From Thelonectria olida (taxonomy: Eukaryota > Ascomycota > Sordariomycetes > Hypocreales > Nectriaceae): a stretch of DNA of 64,000 bases. Each line of letters begins with the position of its first letter. Within the stretch, counting starts at the first letter, position 1. The translations under genes were made by a program, and so were the position numbers. Positions 23,601 to 33,548 of this stretch are shown here, piece after piece. Location of the stretch: assembly GCA_020736575.1 (NCBI GenBank), contig JAGPYM010000025.1, positions 1-64,000 of the forward strand, given 5' to 3'. The notes beneath the pieces were generated by a model. It did no database searches, had not been told where the DNA came from, and worked only from the letters and a program-made list of their open reading frames with translations.

Positions 23601-24260
23601 GAGGAGGATGCCAACGTGGAGCGGGCAATTCAGGAGAACGCGTCTCAGCGTCAATGCCAGCGACAAGAAGCTACGGATCATCAGGCAGATTGGGAGAATT
23701 TGAGCCAGGCGATGACCGCAAGTGAGGCCGAAGCTCAGCGACACGCAAGTGAAGCATTGGAATATGAGAAACTGCTAAAGCGAGTCATGGCCCATAGTTT
23801 GGGGGAACAGAGCCAGAGGAGCAACAACAGTGAAAGCGAGTCGGCCATGAGTCTGGATGGCAACCACGATGAGGAGTTCAATACTGCAAGAAAATTAGAA
23901 AAGATGGCCGAGAAGGCAGCCGTGACTGGTAGTTCACCAGGCGACCAGCAGCCCTTTTCATATGACCCGGGGCATCTCGCGGGCACCACGCAAAGCGAGT
24001 TCGAGGCGGAACAAGAGGGACAGCAAAGGGAGAAAACGGCACAAGAGAAGACGGAAGAACAGATTGTGATGGAGTACATCAAGAAGCAAAGCTTATTGGA
24101 ACAGCACCATCAGAGCAAAGGCAAGGGCCGTGCCACAGAGACAGAGGATGAAGGCGATGAGGGCTTACAGAAGCCGTTGGAGTTGAGCATGCAAGGACAC
24201 GAGTATGATGCGGAGTATAGGCACGGGAGGGCTTCAGGGAGGGCTTCAGGGACGTTCTGA
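20619..24260 (+). CDS. GT28/UGT-type glycosyltransferase with long C-terminal extension
   Basis: A single exon. The start at 20619 (CCATGG context) gives 1213 residues; the frame extends 50 codons further up, but those look non-coding. The N-terminal 150 residues are low-complexity. The GT-B fold starts near residue 160 with VVIQVVGSRGDVQPFVALGK, the GT28 N-domain, and the nucleotide-sugar site is HHGGAGTTAAGITAGRPT near residue 512. This resembles sterol 3-beta-glucosyltransferases (Atg26/Ugt51), but I see no GRAM or PH domain in front. After the enzyme comes a Gly-rich stretch, about residues 798-855, with GFYDGVTGLFTQPWKGA, resembling the C-terminal segments of VPS13/ATG2-type proteins. 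The acidic tail holds two UIM-like helices, EYEKLLKRVMAHSL and EEQIVMEYIKKQSL. Likely acceptor: a sterol or other lipid. Confidence 0.88.
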   Translation: MANSGKPSLPSPIHTMAAHYPSKEVLPVPETTMQRSIRQQAEAAAAAQTNPARATRQDALLRETDLTPSDAAEDDVPPPAYGDAYGEIRNEKDGLGTSACVTDDGRVNICINQFNQRLSQLFTPALRQQVQSVQDSRLPPPPYIPPSLGGEEGIPPPPPLNVVIQVVGSRGDVQPFVALGKVLKGTYGHRVRLATHPIFKDLVQENGLEFFSIGGDPSQLMAFMVKNPGLMPGFRSLLSGDVRQRRRDVAGYIQGCWRSCYQAGDGTGLYTTATHEDLSRSEARPFVADCIIANPPSFAHIHCAEKLGIPLHIMFTMPYSPTQAFPHPLANIQCSNADPQLTNYISYTMIELLSWQGLGEIINTFRAKCLGLDPVSLIWAPGVLQRLKVPHTYCWSPALIPKPKDWGPHISVSGFYFLNLASNYTPAPDLQAFLDAGPPPVYIGFGSIVLDNPSAMTELILEAVGKTGQRVLLSYGWGGMGANELCTSDGVFMLGNVPHDWLFQHVLCVVHHGGAGTTAAGITAGRPTVVVPFFGDQPFWGAMVARAGAGPDPIPHRKLTADNLADAINFCLKPETLERTKELASKIAADRGSDMGAQSFHQYLEVDRLRCTLAPYRAATWRIKRTQVRLSAFAACTLANANLLDFHDLKLFRPQEYETDQGPLDPISGGFVAACGAFSSMAMGLAEVPSETWKALQFPFKYNRQQSHSREIVPAMAGRQDMSNGGQRAIPSPSAEQSQGSKGLRRFAKTLVQSPMEVSMGVSKGLHNLPKLWGDDTVRSQAQVSDFTSGAKAAGKEFGLGFYDGVTGLFTQPWKGAQKQGASGFLKGIGKGMGGFVAKPSAGVFGVPGYVMKGVHKEVQKLFGSNVQNYIVASRAAQGYEEWLKGSDREKQDVIARWKLIQKYLKRKRDSDEMVRDILEAQGKMNMENREARQDLATSARSAQSANVDPPNLDSESVTLPSGSSKLHEAPLGAAGVNQAIRPSVQETSRGDAGEEDANVERAIQENASQRQCQRQEATDHQADWENLSQAMTASEAEAQRHASEALEYEKLLKRVMAHSLGEQSQRSNNSESESAMSLDGNHDEEFNTARKLEKMAEKAAVTGSSPGDQQPFSYDPGHLAGTTQSEFEAEQEGQQREKTAQEKTEEQIVMEYIKKQSLLEQHHQSKGKGRATETEDEGDEGLQKPLELSMQGHEYDAEYRHGRASGRASGTF

Positions 24261-27200
24261 ATTTTGTCTTCTTTTAAACGAATACAAATGAGGTTGAAGT
24301 CCACGACTCTCCTTTAAGTAACGCAGGCAACGCGTTTAGTTTTACACACGGCGCAAGCGAGAGCTTCCTTTTGAACAGTGTTGCGCAGACAAAGGAGCTG
24401 TTCCTTTTCCGTATGGATCATGGCTGACCGCCACCGGCAAGTCCATTGCACACCCCAACCTTAACACCATGGCGTGAGCAAGCAGGCGTCTAAGCTTTTG
24501 AAGTCGTAATGTTACGGCATACTTGAACGCATCAGAGTGTTCTTCACAGGCTAGAACAGCTCATTCATGGGCCTCGGCCCAAAGATTGTTCGGAAGGAAA
24601 CTTTTGACTTGTCTGCACTGTCGGCTTATACGTCACTGGACACGAATAAGTCATGAAGGCGCCTTCCCATCCTAAGTAAGGACAGACGACTTTGCCAGTG
24701 ACGTGCAATTGTTTCGAAATCCTCGATAGAAGCAAAACGCAGTTAAACACAGCAACAACATTGACGGCTTCTACTAACTGGTTTAATCATCCGGCCTCCC
24801 TGAAGCTGCAACGCCAAACCTTGCCTAAACGTACTACAAGACCTTGCAGATCGAAGCTGTCATCCAGGCAAGGATCAGATCAAATGCTTTATAGCTGAGG
24901 CTATCAAACCAGAAGTACCGGAAGCGTTCATTCACAACGCAGGATCCCAGATAGTAATCTGCGTGGTTTGTGAGTCTATGGTCCAACCCTGAACATGATA
25001 TGTATACCGGCATTTGAACGGGAGGTGCTGCATGAAGCGATTTCCTTCTCTTTTGTCTCGTCTTGCCTACGTTCCAAAGCAGTATGATCGTCCTTAAAGA
25101 TTTGGATTTAGTCTGGCGAACAGCGCCGCGCACCCGTCCTATCTCTGTCCAAAAGGAAATTGAAGTGCGAAGACTGTAGCACGGCTGGAACAAACGGCCC
25201 ACATCCAGCTTCATATTCCGCAGACACCTTAGCAAAAGTGTTAGAGAACAGTGTTGTAGCCTGGGTATATAAAATTAGTTTATTACCTATTAGCCCATAT
25301 GGAATATAGATCATTACTCGGGAAACAGTATGGCTCGTCAATCGCCCACTTGATCATCTTCGAACGTTCACAAGAATAACATATGAATTCAATAGTCTGA
25401 GGACCACCAATGTGTTATCAAAGAGTGTCCAAGTTACCAAGGTTTCATGCGTCTCGCTACAGGGAAGCTACGCAGCACGGGGTTACTCAGATAGTGGCAA
25501 AGGATAACAAGGACACAGCCGTAGCTATATCCACCATTTTCTACACTCAATTGAAAGAGAAGGGCAACCTGAGAACTACTTGCGGGCTGCAGCGACGTGT
25601 CCAGCAGTTCATTTTCCAGCCTTTGGCATAGGAACCTCCGTTGGTTCCTATCCAATTACGTCCTGTCAGATGAAGGATGTACTCGCACTCTCACAGGTTG
25701 CGGCCAAATGAGCAGGTCCATGAGCTGAATAAGCTTTTCCTGAGGCCCCCATATCCCCTGTTAACGACGTTTGTGAGTTGCAATAGAAAGATGTCAACTA
25801 CATAAAACAGTTGGGTGTCTCTTGTAAATCACTGGCCCTGGTAGAGCACCTTAGTTAGCCTAAGCACCTGTTCATGATTGCACCGGAACTTGATGATCGA
25901 GGCCAGGCCTCTGTACTTCAATTGTGGTGTGGATATATGATGGGTGGAATTGTGCTGTTTTGTATAACGCGCTATTTACCAAGCGGATTATCGCACATGG
26001 TGGCTAGTTCGTATCAGATTAGTAGGTGTCAAAGAGTTGAAAATTGAATATTTTGATGTTACTAAAATCTTTCTGCAAAGGCTTCAAGTCATCCGTCTGT
26101 CAGCTAGAGAACATCAAGTCCAACGGCGTCGCTGATGTGAGGAAGTCGACATGGCCTTATTCCCTATTTGTTCAGTCTTTGTATCCAAGCTCCAGAAGAT
26201 GTCTTCGTTGTTCTGAATAGCCTAGACGAAGAAGACGCCTAGCAACATCTGGGTGGACTGAAGTTAGCTGAAGACTCTGCCAAGGTGGACGTTAATGAGG
26301 GGCTGAACTGAGCGAAAACCTCCGACTCTTCATTAAGACTAGTTAAAATGGAGCAAGCCCGGTTTCTGAGGAACCTGGACTGCAATATAAAGCATGAGAT
26401 GCATAAAAGAACGAGCGAGGACAAAGAAAAGCATTCGTGACCGAGGCTTTCTTAGTGCAGGCTAACTGTCTGAATATTTTTTTCTGGGTAGCTTCTCTAA
26501 TTGAGGTATTTAATGCCCAAGTCTTGAGGACAAACTAAGGGGAAAACAAGAGAATTAGTCCAAGGTCTTATTCATGCAGCTACTGGCACCTCCATCTGTT
26601 ACCTGGGGCATAAAGGACAAAACTTCTGAGGCACTTGGCTGGTCGCCCACTAAACGTGAACGCCTGGGGGTTCAAAGCATACATAGTGAGAAAGTCCAGT
26701 GCTTCGAAAGTCGACTGGCTCGCGTAGACGTCGTCAAACGCGGTCTTGATGTCAGCTGAACTTCTATTAGTTGTCATTTTTGTTGTAAACGCAAGCATCT
26801 GCCAGTGCATCAACGTTGAACCGCCTCCCTACTTCCCCAAATGTCGTCCCTCTGCTTAACATAAGCCTACTAAGTACATGTCAGAAGTAAAGCACAGCTT
26901 GAATCGGTCTGACGATGGCAGTATTAAAAATACCAACAATCTACCTGCCTTCATGCAGTTTATATCATAATTCCCGAACGATAAGTCGGCCATGCTCATA
27001 AAGTTGGCCGGAACGTGGCTGTGTCGCTTGCGAACACTCAGCAGCACAGCCACCGCAACTCTGGGTCCTTCTCATGAGCTTTACCGAGCCTCCCTTTCCA
27101 ACAGTCAATCTTCCCCTGATGGCTCATCGTCGACATGACATGTGATCAGACGAGGGATAAAATAACACAAACTCGGCCCCACCGTTTCTAACACAATCCT

Positions 27201-27303
27201 TCGGGAACCCAACCGAAACTATTCCAAGAAGAAGCCGTGATTGAGCCCCGGGGCGGCATAAAATCTCCTCCTGTGAGCTTGTTTTCTTCACACCTTGCAC
27301 GAA
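24261..27303. other. Long gene-poor stretch
   Basis: About 3 kb without a convincing gene on either strand. The open frames are short and carry no family signature. No tRNA or repeat was recognised by eye. Confidence 0.5.
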
Positions 27304-29301
27304 ATGCACCGCCTTTGCCAGACTTGCGAACGGATGTTTCTCGATCCTTCGCCTTCTAGCAGCATGCACCACCACCATCAGACTCTAGACGGACTTCAGC
27401 AATCCGTTCTCCTCGGGTGTTTCATATGCAATGGTGGTGTGGCGCGATATAATGGGTCACCATGGTCCACCGACGGAAGCAATGATTCTAGCGAGGAAGA
27501 GAAACCAAAATACCCCGTTTCAGAATATATAATGGAGCATGTTCGCGCATCTCCAGAAACGTTGGATTTAATAATAATCGCCGACAAGAAAGGGTTAAAG
27601 GATGGTGGGCCATCGCACCATTTTCGCCTTCAGCCCCTGAAAGAAATATGTGCCCCTTTGTTCACGGCTACTTAGATACTTAGCTAATCGATAGAATACA
27701 GTCCCCTGCAACCAGAGTATAGAGGGCGAGCCTTGTTCATATATACTCGGGTGCTCTACTTCAGCCCACTCCCCCTTCACCCTCGACCATGGTCGGAGAT
27801 GGCTCGAACATGGCATGAATCACCACAAACGGTGTCGAAAAAGACACCCTGCATCGAAAAACCAGTATCCTACTCGACTCTTAGAGATTGACAAGCCCAT
27901 CAGCAACAAAATTCGCCTCGTGAAGACACAACGGGGTTGGAACCCAACCTTCACTACGCGACCCTGAGCCATTGTTGGGGGAAGTCACACGCATTGAGGC
28001 TCACGGCGGAGACGAAAACGCGCCTTGAAAACGGCATTGCAATAACCAGCCTAGGCCGAACCTTTCATGATGCTGTCGTGGTGGCTCGCAAGATGGGAAT
28101 TCAAGTTGTCTGGATTGATTCCCTGTGTGTTATCCAAGACTCAAAAGAAGACTGGGAGATCGAAGCAAGCAGAATGGCCCATGTGTACCGTGGTGCTCTT
28201 CTTAATATTGCAGCAACATCAGCGGCGAATACCGATGCTGGTTTCCTACCAAGAAAGGAGCGACGCCCACTTGAGCCTTTCGTCGTTACATTAGAAGGAA
28301 CAGAATTCCCCGAGGGCCGGTACACTCTTTCAGATTCTTAGTATCGAGTGAACTCCTTCAGAGATATGCCATTAATAAAGCGGGCTTAGGTTTTTGCAGG
28401 AGTTCTTGATGGCATTAAGAGCCATGCATTTTTATAGAACTGAGATGTTCTGGGAGTGCTCTGAGTTAACTGCGAGCGAAAAATACCCAAATGGCTTGCC
28501 GGAAGGGTTGCACCAGCACTGGATAGCAAGAGAAAGTATCCAGAAGGTCCTACCGGATTCGCCTCCACATAGAGTCGGCACAGCTAACGCAAACAATGGA
28601 AACTCTCTCTCTCTACTGTGGGAGATATGGGGGGAAATCATACGAGTCTACACAGCATGTAGTCCCACGTATGCGAGCTATAAGCTCGTCGTAACATCTG
28701 CAATCGCGAAACTCCTCCAGAAGTATTCAATGTCGACTACTGCGCGGGGCTCTGGAAACGCCGACTCGAGTACCAACTACTATGGACAGCTAGCGGCAGC
28801 ACGTCAGAGCCGCGAGATCCGCCGCTCTCATACCGTGCGCCAACGTGGTCTTGGGCTAGCATGGACGGTAGTGTCGCTTTGAGTCGCTTTCAGGAGGATG
28901 ATAATGACAGATGGAACTCGGCCATGACGATCCTGGACTGTCATATCGACACGCGAACAAAAGATCACACGGGAGAAATCCTGGGCGGGTTTCTCCGTGC
29001 GTCCGGTTGGCTGGTTACCATGCGGTTGCGCCAGGAGGAGCCCGACCAACAGGCCGGCAGCGGCAAATGGAAAATTTTCGCAAATGGTCAGTGGATAGGC
29101 GGGGGTTTGCCTCCTGTCTTCTACCTGGACACCCAGGTCGTGACTCATGAATTACATGTACATGGTCTCCCTGTTATGATAGACACCAGGGAGGACCAGC
29201 CCGGTCTTATTGTCTTCCTCTTGTTGCGGAGCACTGAAAAGATAAGGGGACAGTGTATAGGATCGGGGTACCGTATGGATCCTTGGGGGGCTTGGGGATA
29301 G
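27304..29301 (+). pseudogene. HET-domain (heterokaryon incompatibility) protein, decayed
   Basis: The pieces follow the order of a HET protein. The N-terminal part (27304-27675) has a Cys/His-rich LCQTCERMF. Then RRWLEHGMNHH...PTRLLEI...IRLVKTQRG (about 27730-27935) leads directly to the HET core YATLSHCWG and VVWIDSLCVIQ (27937-28341). A block with HFYRTEMFWECSEL (28394-28720) is followed by the C-terminal part with YRAPTWSWASMDG and a long tail to 29301. The pieces lie in at least two frames. I see a TAG ending the first piece, a one-base loss at the GGGG run at 27933-27936, a TAG at 28387-28389 where the invariant Trp of WVFQE stands, a frameshift just after it, and another near 28725. HET proteins trigger cell death on fusion of unlike hyphae. 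This copy is inactive. Confidence 0.8.
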
Positions 29302-29437
29302 AAGGGAAAGACTGGTGTATTAGGAAAGATTACAAATGAGCCTTGGATGGAGTACATCTCCTGTGACAACAGAGGGATGTACACGTTCGAGATTGTTTGA
29401 GGTTATGATGTGTCACTGGAGGGCGTTGTCGATAATG

Positions 29438-29581
29438 CTAGGATTTTATATGTGACCAAATGTTATACCCATTCTCAAGAAGACGGTATGCGATGGCACA
29501 ACCAATGATGCCGGCACCTAGAACAATGATGAGACGTTGCGCGAAGCCTGGATTCGCGGAAGAGGGTTGTGAAGGCGCCAT
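29438..29581 (-). pseudogene. N-terminal fragment of a D-amino-acid-oxidase-like FAD enzyme
   Basis: From an ATG at 29581 the minus strand reads 47 codons to a TAG at 29438. It contains the dinucleotide-binding motif IIVLGAGIIGCAIAYRLLE (GxGxxG), followed by NGY, typical of the N-terminus of D-amino-acid oxidase and other DAO-family proteins. After this, similarity stops and no continuation is found downstream. Read as a truncated relic. It lies head to tail between a dead HET gene and a dead FAD-monooxygenase relic. Confidence 0.65.
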
Positions 29582-29786
29582 TTCTCGTGCGTTTACAATT
29601 TAGCCTGCAAGTTGAAATCAGCAGTGTTACTGTCTACACCAAACTACTTATGCCGTCTAAGGACAAGATATACTTTCAATGATATTCCTTCACAATCAAA
29701 GTTGATGGCCCACGTTGCTCCAACAGTGTGACTTGGTGCATCAATGTAGAGTGGAACAAGGGCATTGCTAATTTGATCTCACCTAG

Positions 29787-30350
29787 TCTGGTGTGCGAGC
29801 CACATTCCAAGGCGGAACTGTAGCAGACGGAATGATGCTGATTGGGGCTGGCGGGGCCACCTCGATGACAAGAAGGCTGCTTCGCGGGGCGGCTGGAAAG
29901 CTGGAATATATATCTCTATATATAACAGCTTCCCATTCGCTTCATGGGAGTGACTATTCGGTTGACGCGGAAGCAAATTGAGCCCCTGACAGCTGTCAAC
30001 CCAATGCTGTTTCAACGAACTCACCCTGAGACTGGAACATTCGTTTTGTACTCTCTGCTCGAGACTCCCGAGGCCAATGGCTCCACGGGTGATGAGACAT
30101 GCTACTCCTGCCAGTTGAACCTCTCTTGGCCGGTTTGTGGCCGTGATGATGAAATACCTGCTATGGGCAGTGAGAGGGCTGCGAAGCTGAAGAAGCTTGG
30201 TCAGCCCCTCGTGGAACCCTACCGAACGGCATTTATGCTCATTCCGGATGATGCCAACGTCACAACCACGAGATTGCCACTGTCTGTATCGCACAGGATA
30301 GTTCGTGGCTCTGTGTCACGGTGGGGAATCCCCATTGTAATGCCTTAAAT
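29787..30350 (+). pseudogene. FAD-dependent monooxygenase fragment (PHBH type)
   Basis: Two open pieces on the plus strand read as the middle of an aromatic-hydroxylase-like FAD monooxygenase. The first, at about 29787-29930, has VADGMMLIGAGGATSMTRRLL, where family members have the DG motif (GADG..S); here the Asp is Gly. The second, at about 29935-30348, has LTAVNPMLFQRTHPETG and the stretch SCQLNLSWPV. They are separated by a frameshift. Neither the N-terminal GxGxxG nor the later GDAAH motif is present. It is a partial, non-functional copy. Confidence 0.6.
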
Positions 30351-30607
30351 ATCGTAGTGACCAATTTGACGATATCCAACAATAAGGGCCGTCCAGTCCA
30401 GCTGAGACACCACTGTCACCGCTTCGACGACGGAGGGATCCGATCGGGAGCAGAAAGGCTCAGAATACTCCGCTCATTCTTCCGTGTTCAAACTCCTACG
30501 CCCTGCAATGAATATTACCGTACCGCTATATCCGACAAATCCTTTCGCCAATGACCGCAGAGATAGAGTGCTGTTGAGGTCCTCTTAATATAAAACCAAC
30601 GCCATCG

Positions 30608-32016
30608 CTACTTACCTTCTGTCGGTATCCGAATCAGCTCCACAACGCTGGACTGGCTCGTCTTCCCGTCATGCAACGAGCCACGGTCAAAGGTACTAGA
30701 CGCATTCACGGGACTATCCGGCCCAAGTTCCCGCGCATACGGATCATGCGCGACTATATGCCCTGCTTCAGCAGCTCTTGGATCTGTTCCTCGATACGGG
30801 CCCGAACCTGACTGATAATGGTCTCTGCTCTCCTTCCTACGAAAGAATTGCCGAAGAGCAGGCACACAGACAACTACCAGCCCGATATTGTTGTCTAGAG
30901 AAGACCAGAGCGCTAGAACAAAAGATCACAGAGTCAGCTTCACGATGGCGATAGGTTTTGAACACGGCGCTCACCGACTATGCTCAAGGCCACGGAGCCG
31001 TCAACAACGGCCGACTGGACTGTAATGAAGCGAACTAGACAGAACACCATATTGACAATGCCGAGAAGAAAGGTGCAAAAGACTCCTATTTTCATCGACC
31101 GCCCCATGTGGAGTTTTGTGATGATGGACCAGGGCAGCGCAAAGACTGAGAACCTCGATTAGACTCCTTGGAGCTTTTTGTGCACGGGGGGGAGGGGGGG
31201 TTGCTCTGCACTCACTCATTAGGTCTCCAGCAAAGTGCAGAACCCAGGCAACTTGAAAAGTTCGCTCGTTCTTGGCCGGGAGGCAGGCCTTTGCCGGATC
31301 GAGTGACCTGAGGTAGGCACGTCGGTTAAAAGGAAAGGCCAAAAAGAGGATTAGTTGGAGAGGACAGTAGAGGTGGACCAACCAGTTTGATTCAATCGGC
31401 AAGCAGGAAAACAGCACCATGGATATGCTGACGATATAGGCTGCGACAACATAGCCAATGACTGCCCAGAGGAGCATCCTCCGCTTCCTCATAAAAGTCG
31501 GAAATATTTGCAGGAAGACGACCAAGAGTGAGGCTTTGCATAGGTAAAAGCAGGTAAAGAATGGGATGCTGCCGGCCCAAAACAACTGCCCGCCACAAAC
31601 CCCGTCAGCTCGAGATCTTGTGTGGGTTGGGTTTCCCCTCGGGCCCCCTTCGAGTCATGATATCACGCACCCTGAGGATGAAAGAAATCTGCTCCGGCGT
31701 ACCCTCGTATCCCTCCAGGGTTGTCATAACCTGTGGCTCGAGAGCACCCATCCGAGCAAGCTTGACATCGAAGCACGCCCCCGCCACGGCAGCGCACCAG
31801 GCGAGGAACATGAGGATGTCGCTGCTGAGGAGCCTCCGGCGTTGGATCCGAAGCCGGAGGTAGACCCGCGCGATGATGACGGCGGCGGCCAGGGAGATTA
31901 ATCCCCAGCGAGATGCCTCGGGTGGTCAGTTGGTGACGGAGTCTTTCCACGCGGAGGGTTACGAGACTACTCACGAGTACGACGGCCGGCCCAGGGCCCC
32001 TCCTGGGTGATGCCAT
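30608..32016 (-). CDS. Pth11-like rhodopsin-domain membrane protein (fungal GPCR type)
   Basis: Six exons on the minus strand: 32016-31975, 31916-31671, 31585-31383, 31307-31216, 31145-30975 and 30912-30608, 352 residues in one frame; introns are 58-85 bases. The order of helices is that of the fungal rhodopsin (Pth11-like, no CFEM) domain: ISLAAAVIIARVYLRL, SSDILMFLAWCAAVAG, YLCKASLLVVFLQIFP, CLPIESNWSLDPAKACLP, VAWVLHFAGDLMIFALPW, and LDNNIGLVVVCVPALR before a hydrophilic tail. The third intron uses GTTGGT, which restores ESNWSLDP. These proteins sense surface or nutrient cues in plant-associated fungi, but most paralogs lack a known ligand. It has no CFEM domain and the N-terminal outer segment is very short. 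Confidence 0.85.
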
Positions 32017-33548
32017 TACGTTCTGGTTCTGGTGGTTCCGGGCGGAGATTGAACGGGGCACAGAGTATCCTTGAGTTACTCTAAAGAATGAGCACGACTC
32101 GGGTTGTTTGAGCCTGATCCTGGAACGAGGTTGCAGATGAACTTGGAAGTGTTTGGTGGGCCGGAATGATTCCCGATTTATGTCGTCACAAGACTCCTTG
32201 AAGTAGCGCAAGCGCATAGACGGTTGATCTCCCTCAGGAACGGAGCCTGTGGGGGCGTGGCGTCTGGGTAATGAAACTCAAAACCACAACTCGTTATCAG
32301 AGGATGCTGCAGACGTGCATTGTCTGGGACGCCACGAGGCTTAAGCACCTTGCTCCCAGTCGGGATCTACTTGGGCTCTGCCCGAGGTATGGGCGACGCT
32401 TTGACCTGCTCTCGACTAGGGATGAGGCAGGGGAGTGCCGAGATGGGTCTATCGCAAGGCGGCTCTGGGCTAGTCCACTCGGCGCCATGGCTTGTCGATT
32501 CCCGGGTCTCGGCCTGTGGATCTATACCCGTGGACGTCCTGTTGGCGCGGTCCGCTTGGTAGAAGGTGTTCCTAGTTGTCACAAGGAAGTCCGTGCGGGT
32601 GGCCTCTGAGGGCTTGGGGTTGCAGCTGAGACTTGAGGAGGCGCCAGGTAGATATGCCGGCCGTGCGACCTCACCCATGCCTCTTGGCGTTTCCCTAAGG
32701 ACTTGCTTAATGAAGTCGTGAACGACTATTAATATGCATGGACTTGTAGGGGTGGATATTAGGCTTGTGATGGAACGGAAGAAGCCGAAGGTTCTTAGCA
32801 TAAACGGCCGCTATTCGGGCTCTGCACAGACGCAGCCGGAGAAAACCGTAGCATCCAAACACACTATTGCATTGCAATTCGTCAGATTTTTAACGCAATG
32901 ATACGGTATGGAATAGTCCTATTAGAGACCCAATCTTAACTCTTAAATCTCAAGTAGACAGACGGTAGGTATCGTTATGCATAGGATCCCACCGCCAAGG
33001 ATCTGCCATAAATAGGATCGTCCCATTAGGTATCTGAGCGTTTAGTTACGGCAGAACAAACGCTCCGTGAGTGCAAGGAAGTCAAGATTATGGCCGCGTG
33101 TGATATCCTGAGACTTATGGGTTTTGATAACCGCGCTTGAGAATATACAGAAGCGGAACGGACATATTGGCTCGAACATGGCATCGTTGCACTAAGTTTC
33201 TCAATGCCTTATTCCCAATAATCACCCACGCAGCTCTCGGGTAGGCCTTCATTAAGAGCTCCAGGGGGGCTGTATTTATATGTGTTAAAGATGAACATTA
33301 GGACGGAAGCCATTTGCTTGGAAACCTCACTGGGTATTAAAACCTACTGGTTCAACACTGCAGACAGCTCTAGGCCTGTTTCGCTCAAGATTTACTGTGT
33401 TGGAGGAGACTGTCGACTTTCACAAGATTTCTGAATTCTGCCACTTATGGCTGCCCGACCCAGGGATGGGTTGCAATCAAAGTTAACTGATCGAATAGGA
33501 AAGAAATGTCACATCCAATACATCTTCCTTATCTAATGCAACGCCAAC
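32017..33548. other. Gene-poor spacer
   Basis: About 1.5 kb with no recognisable gene. The receptor promoter should lie in its left part. Confidence 0.5.

Noticed and set aside
24261..27303. Several 60-130 codon frames on both strands
   Set aside because: All overlap each other, lack family signatures and have no consistent splice partners.
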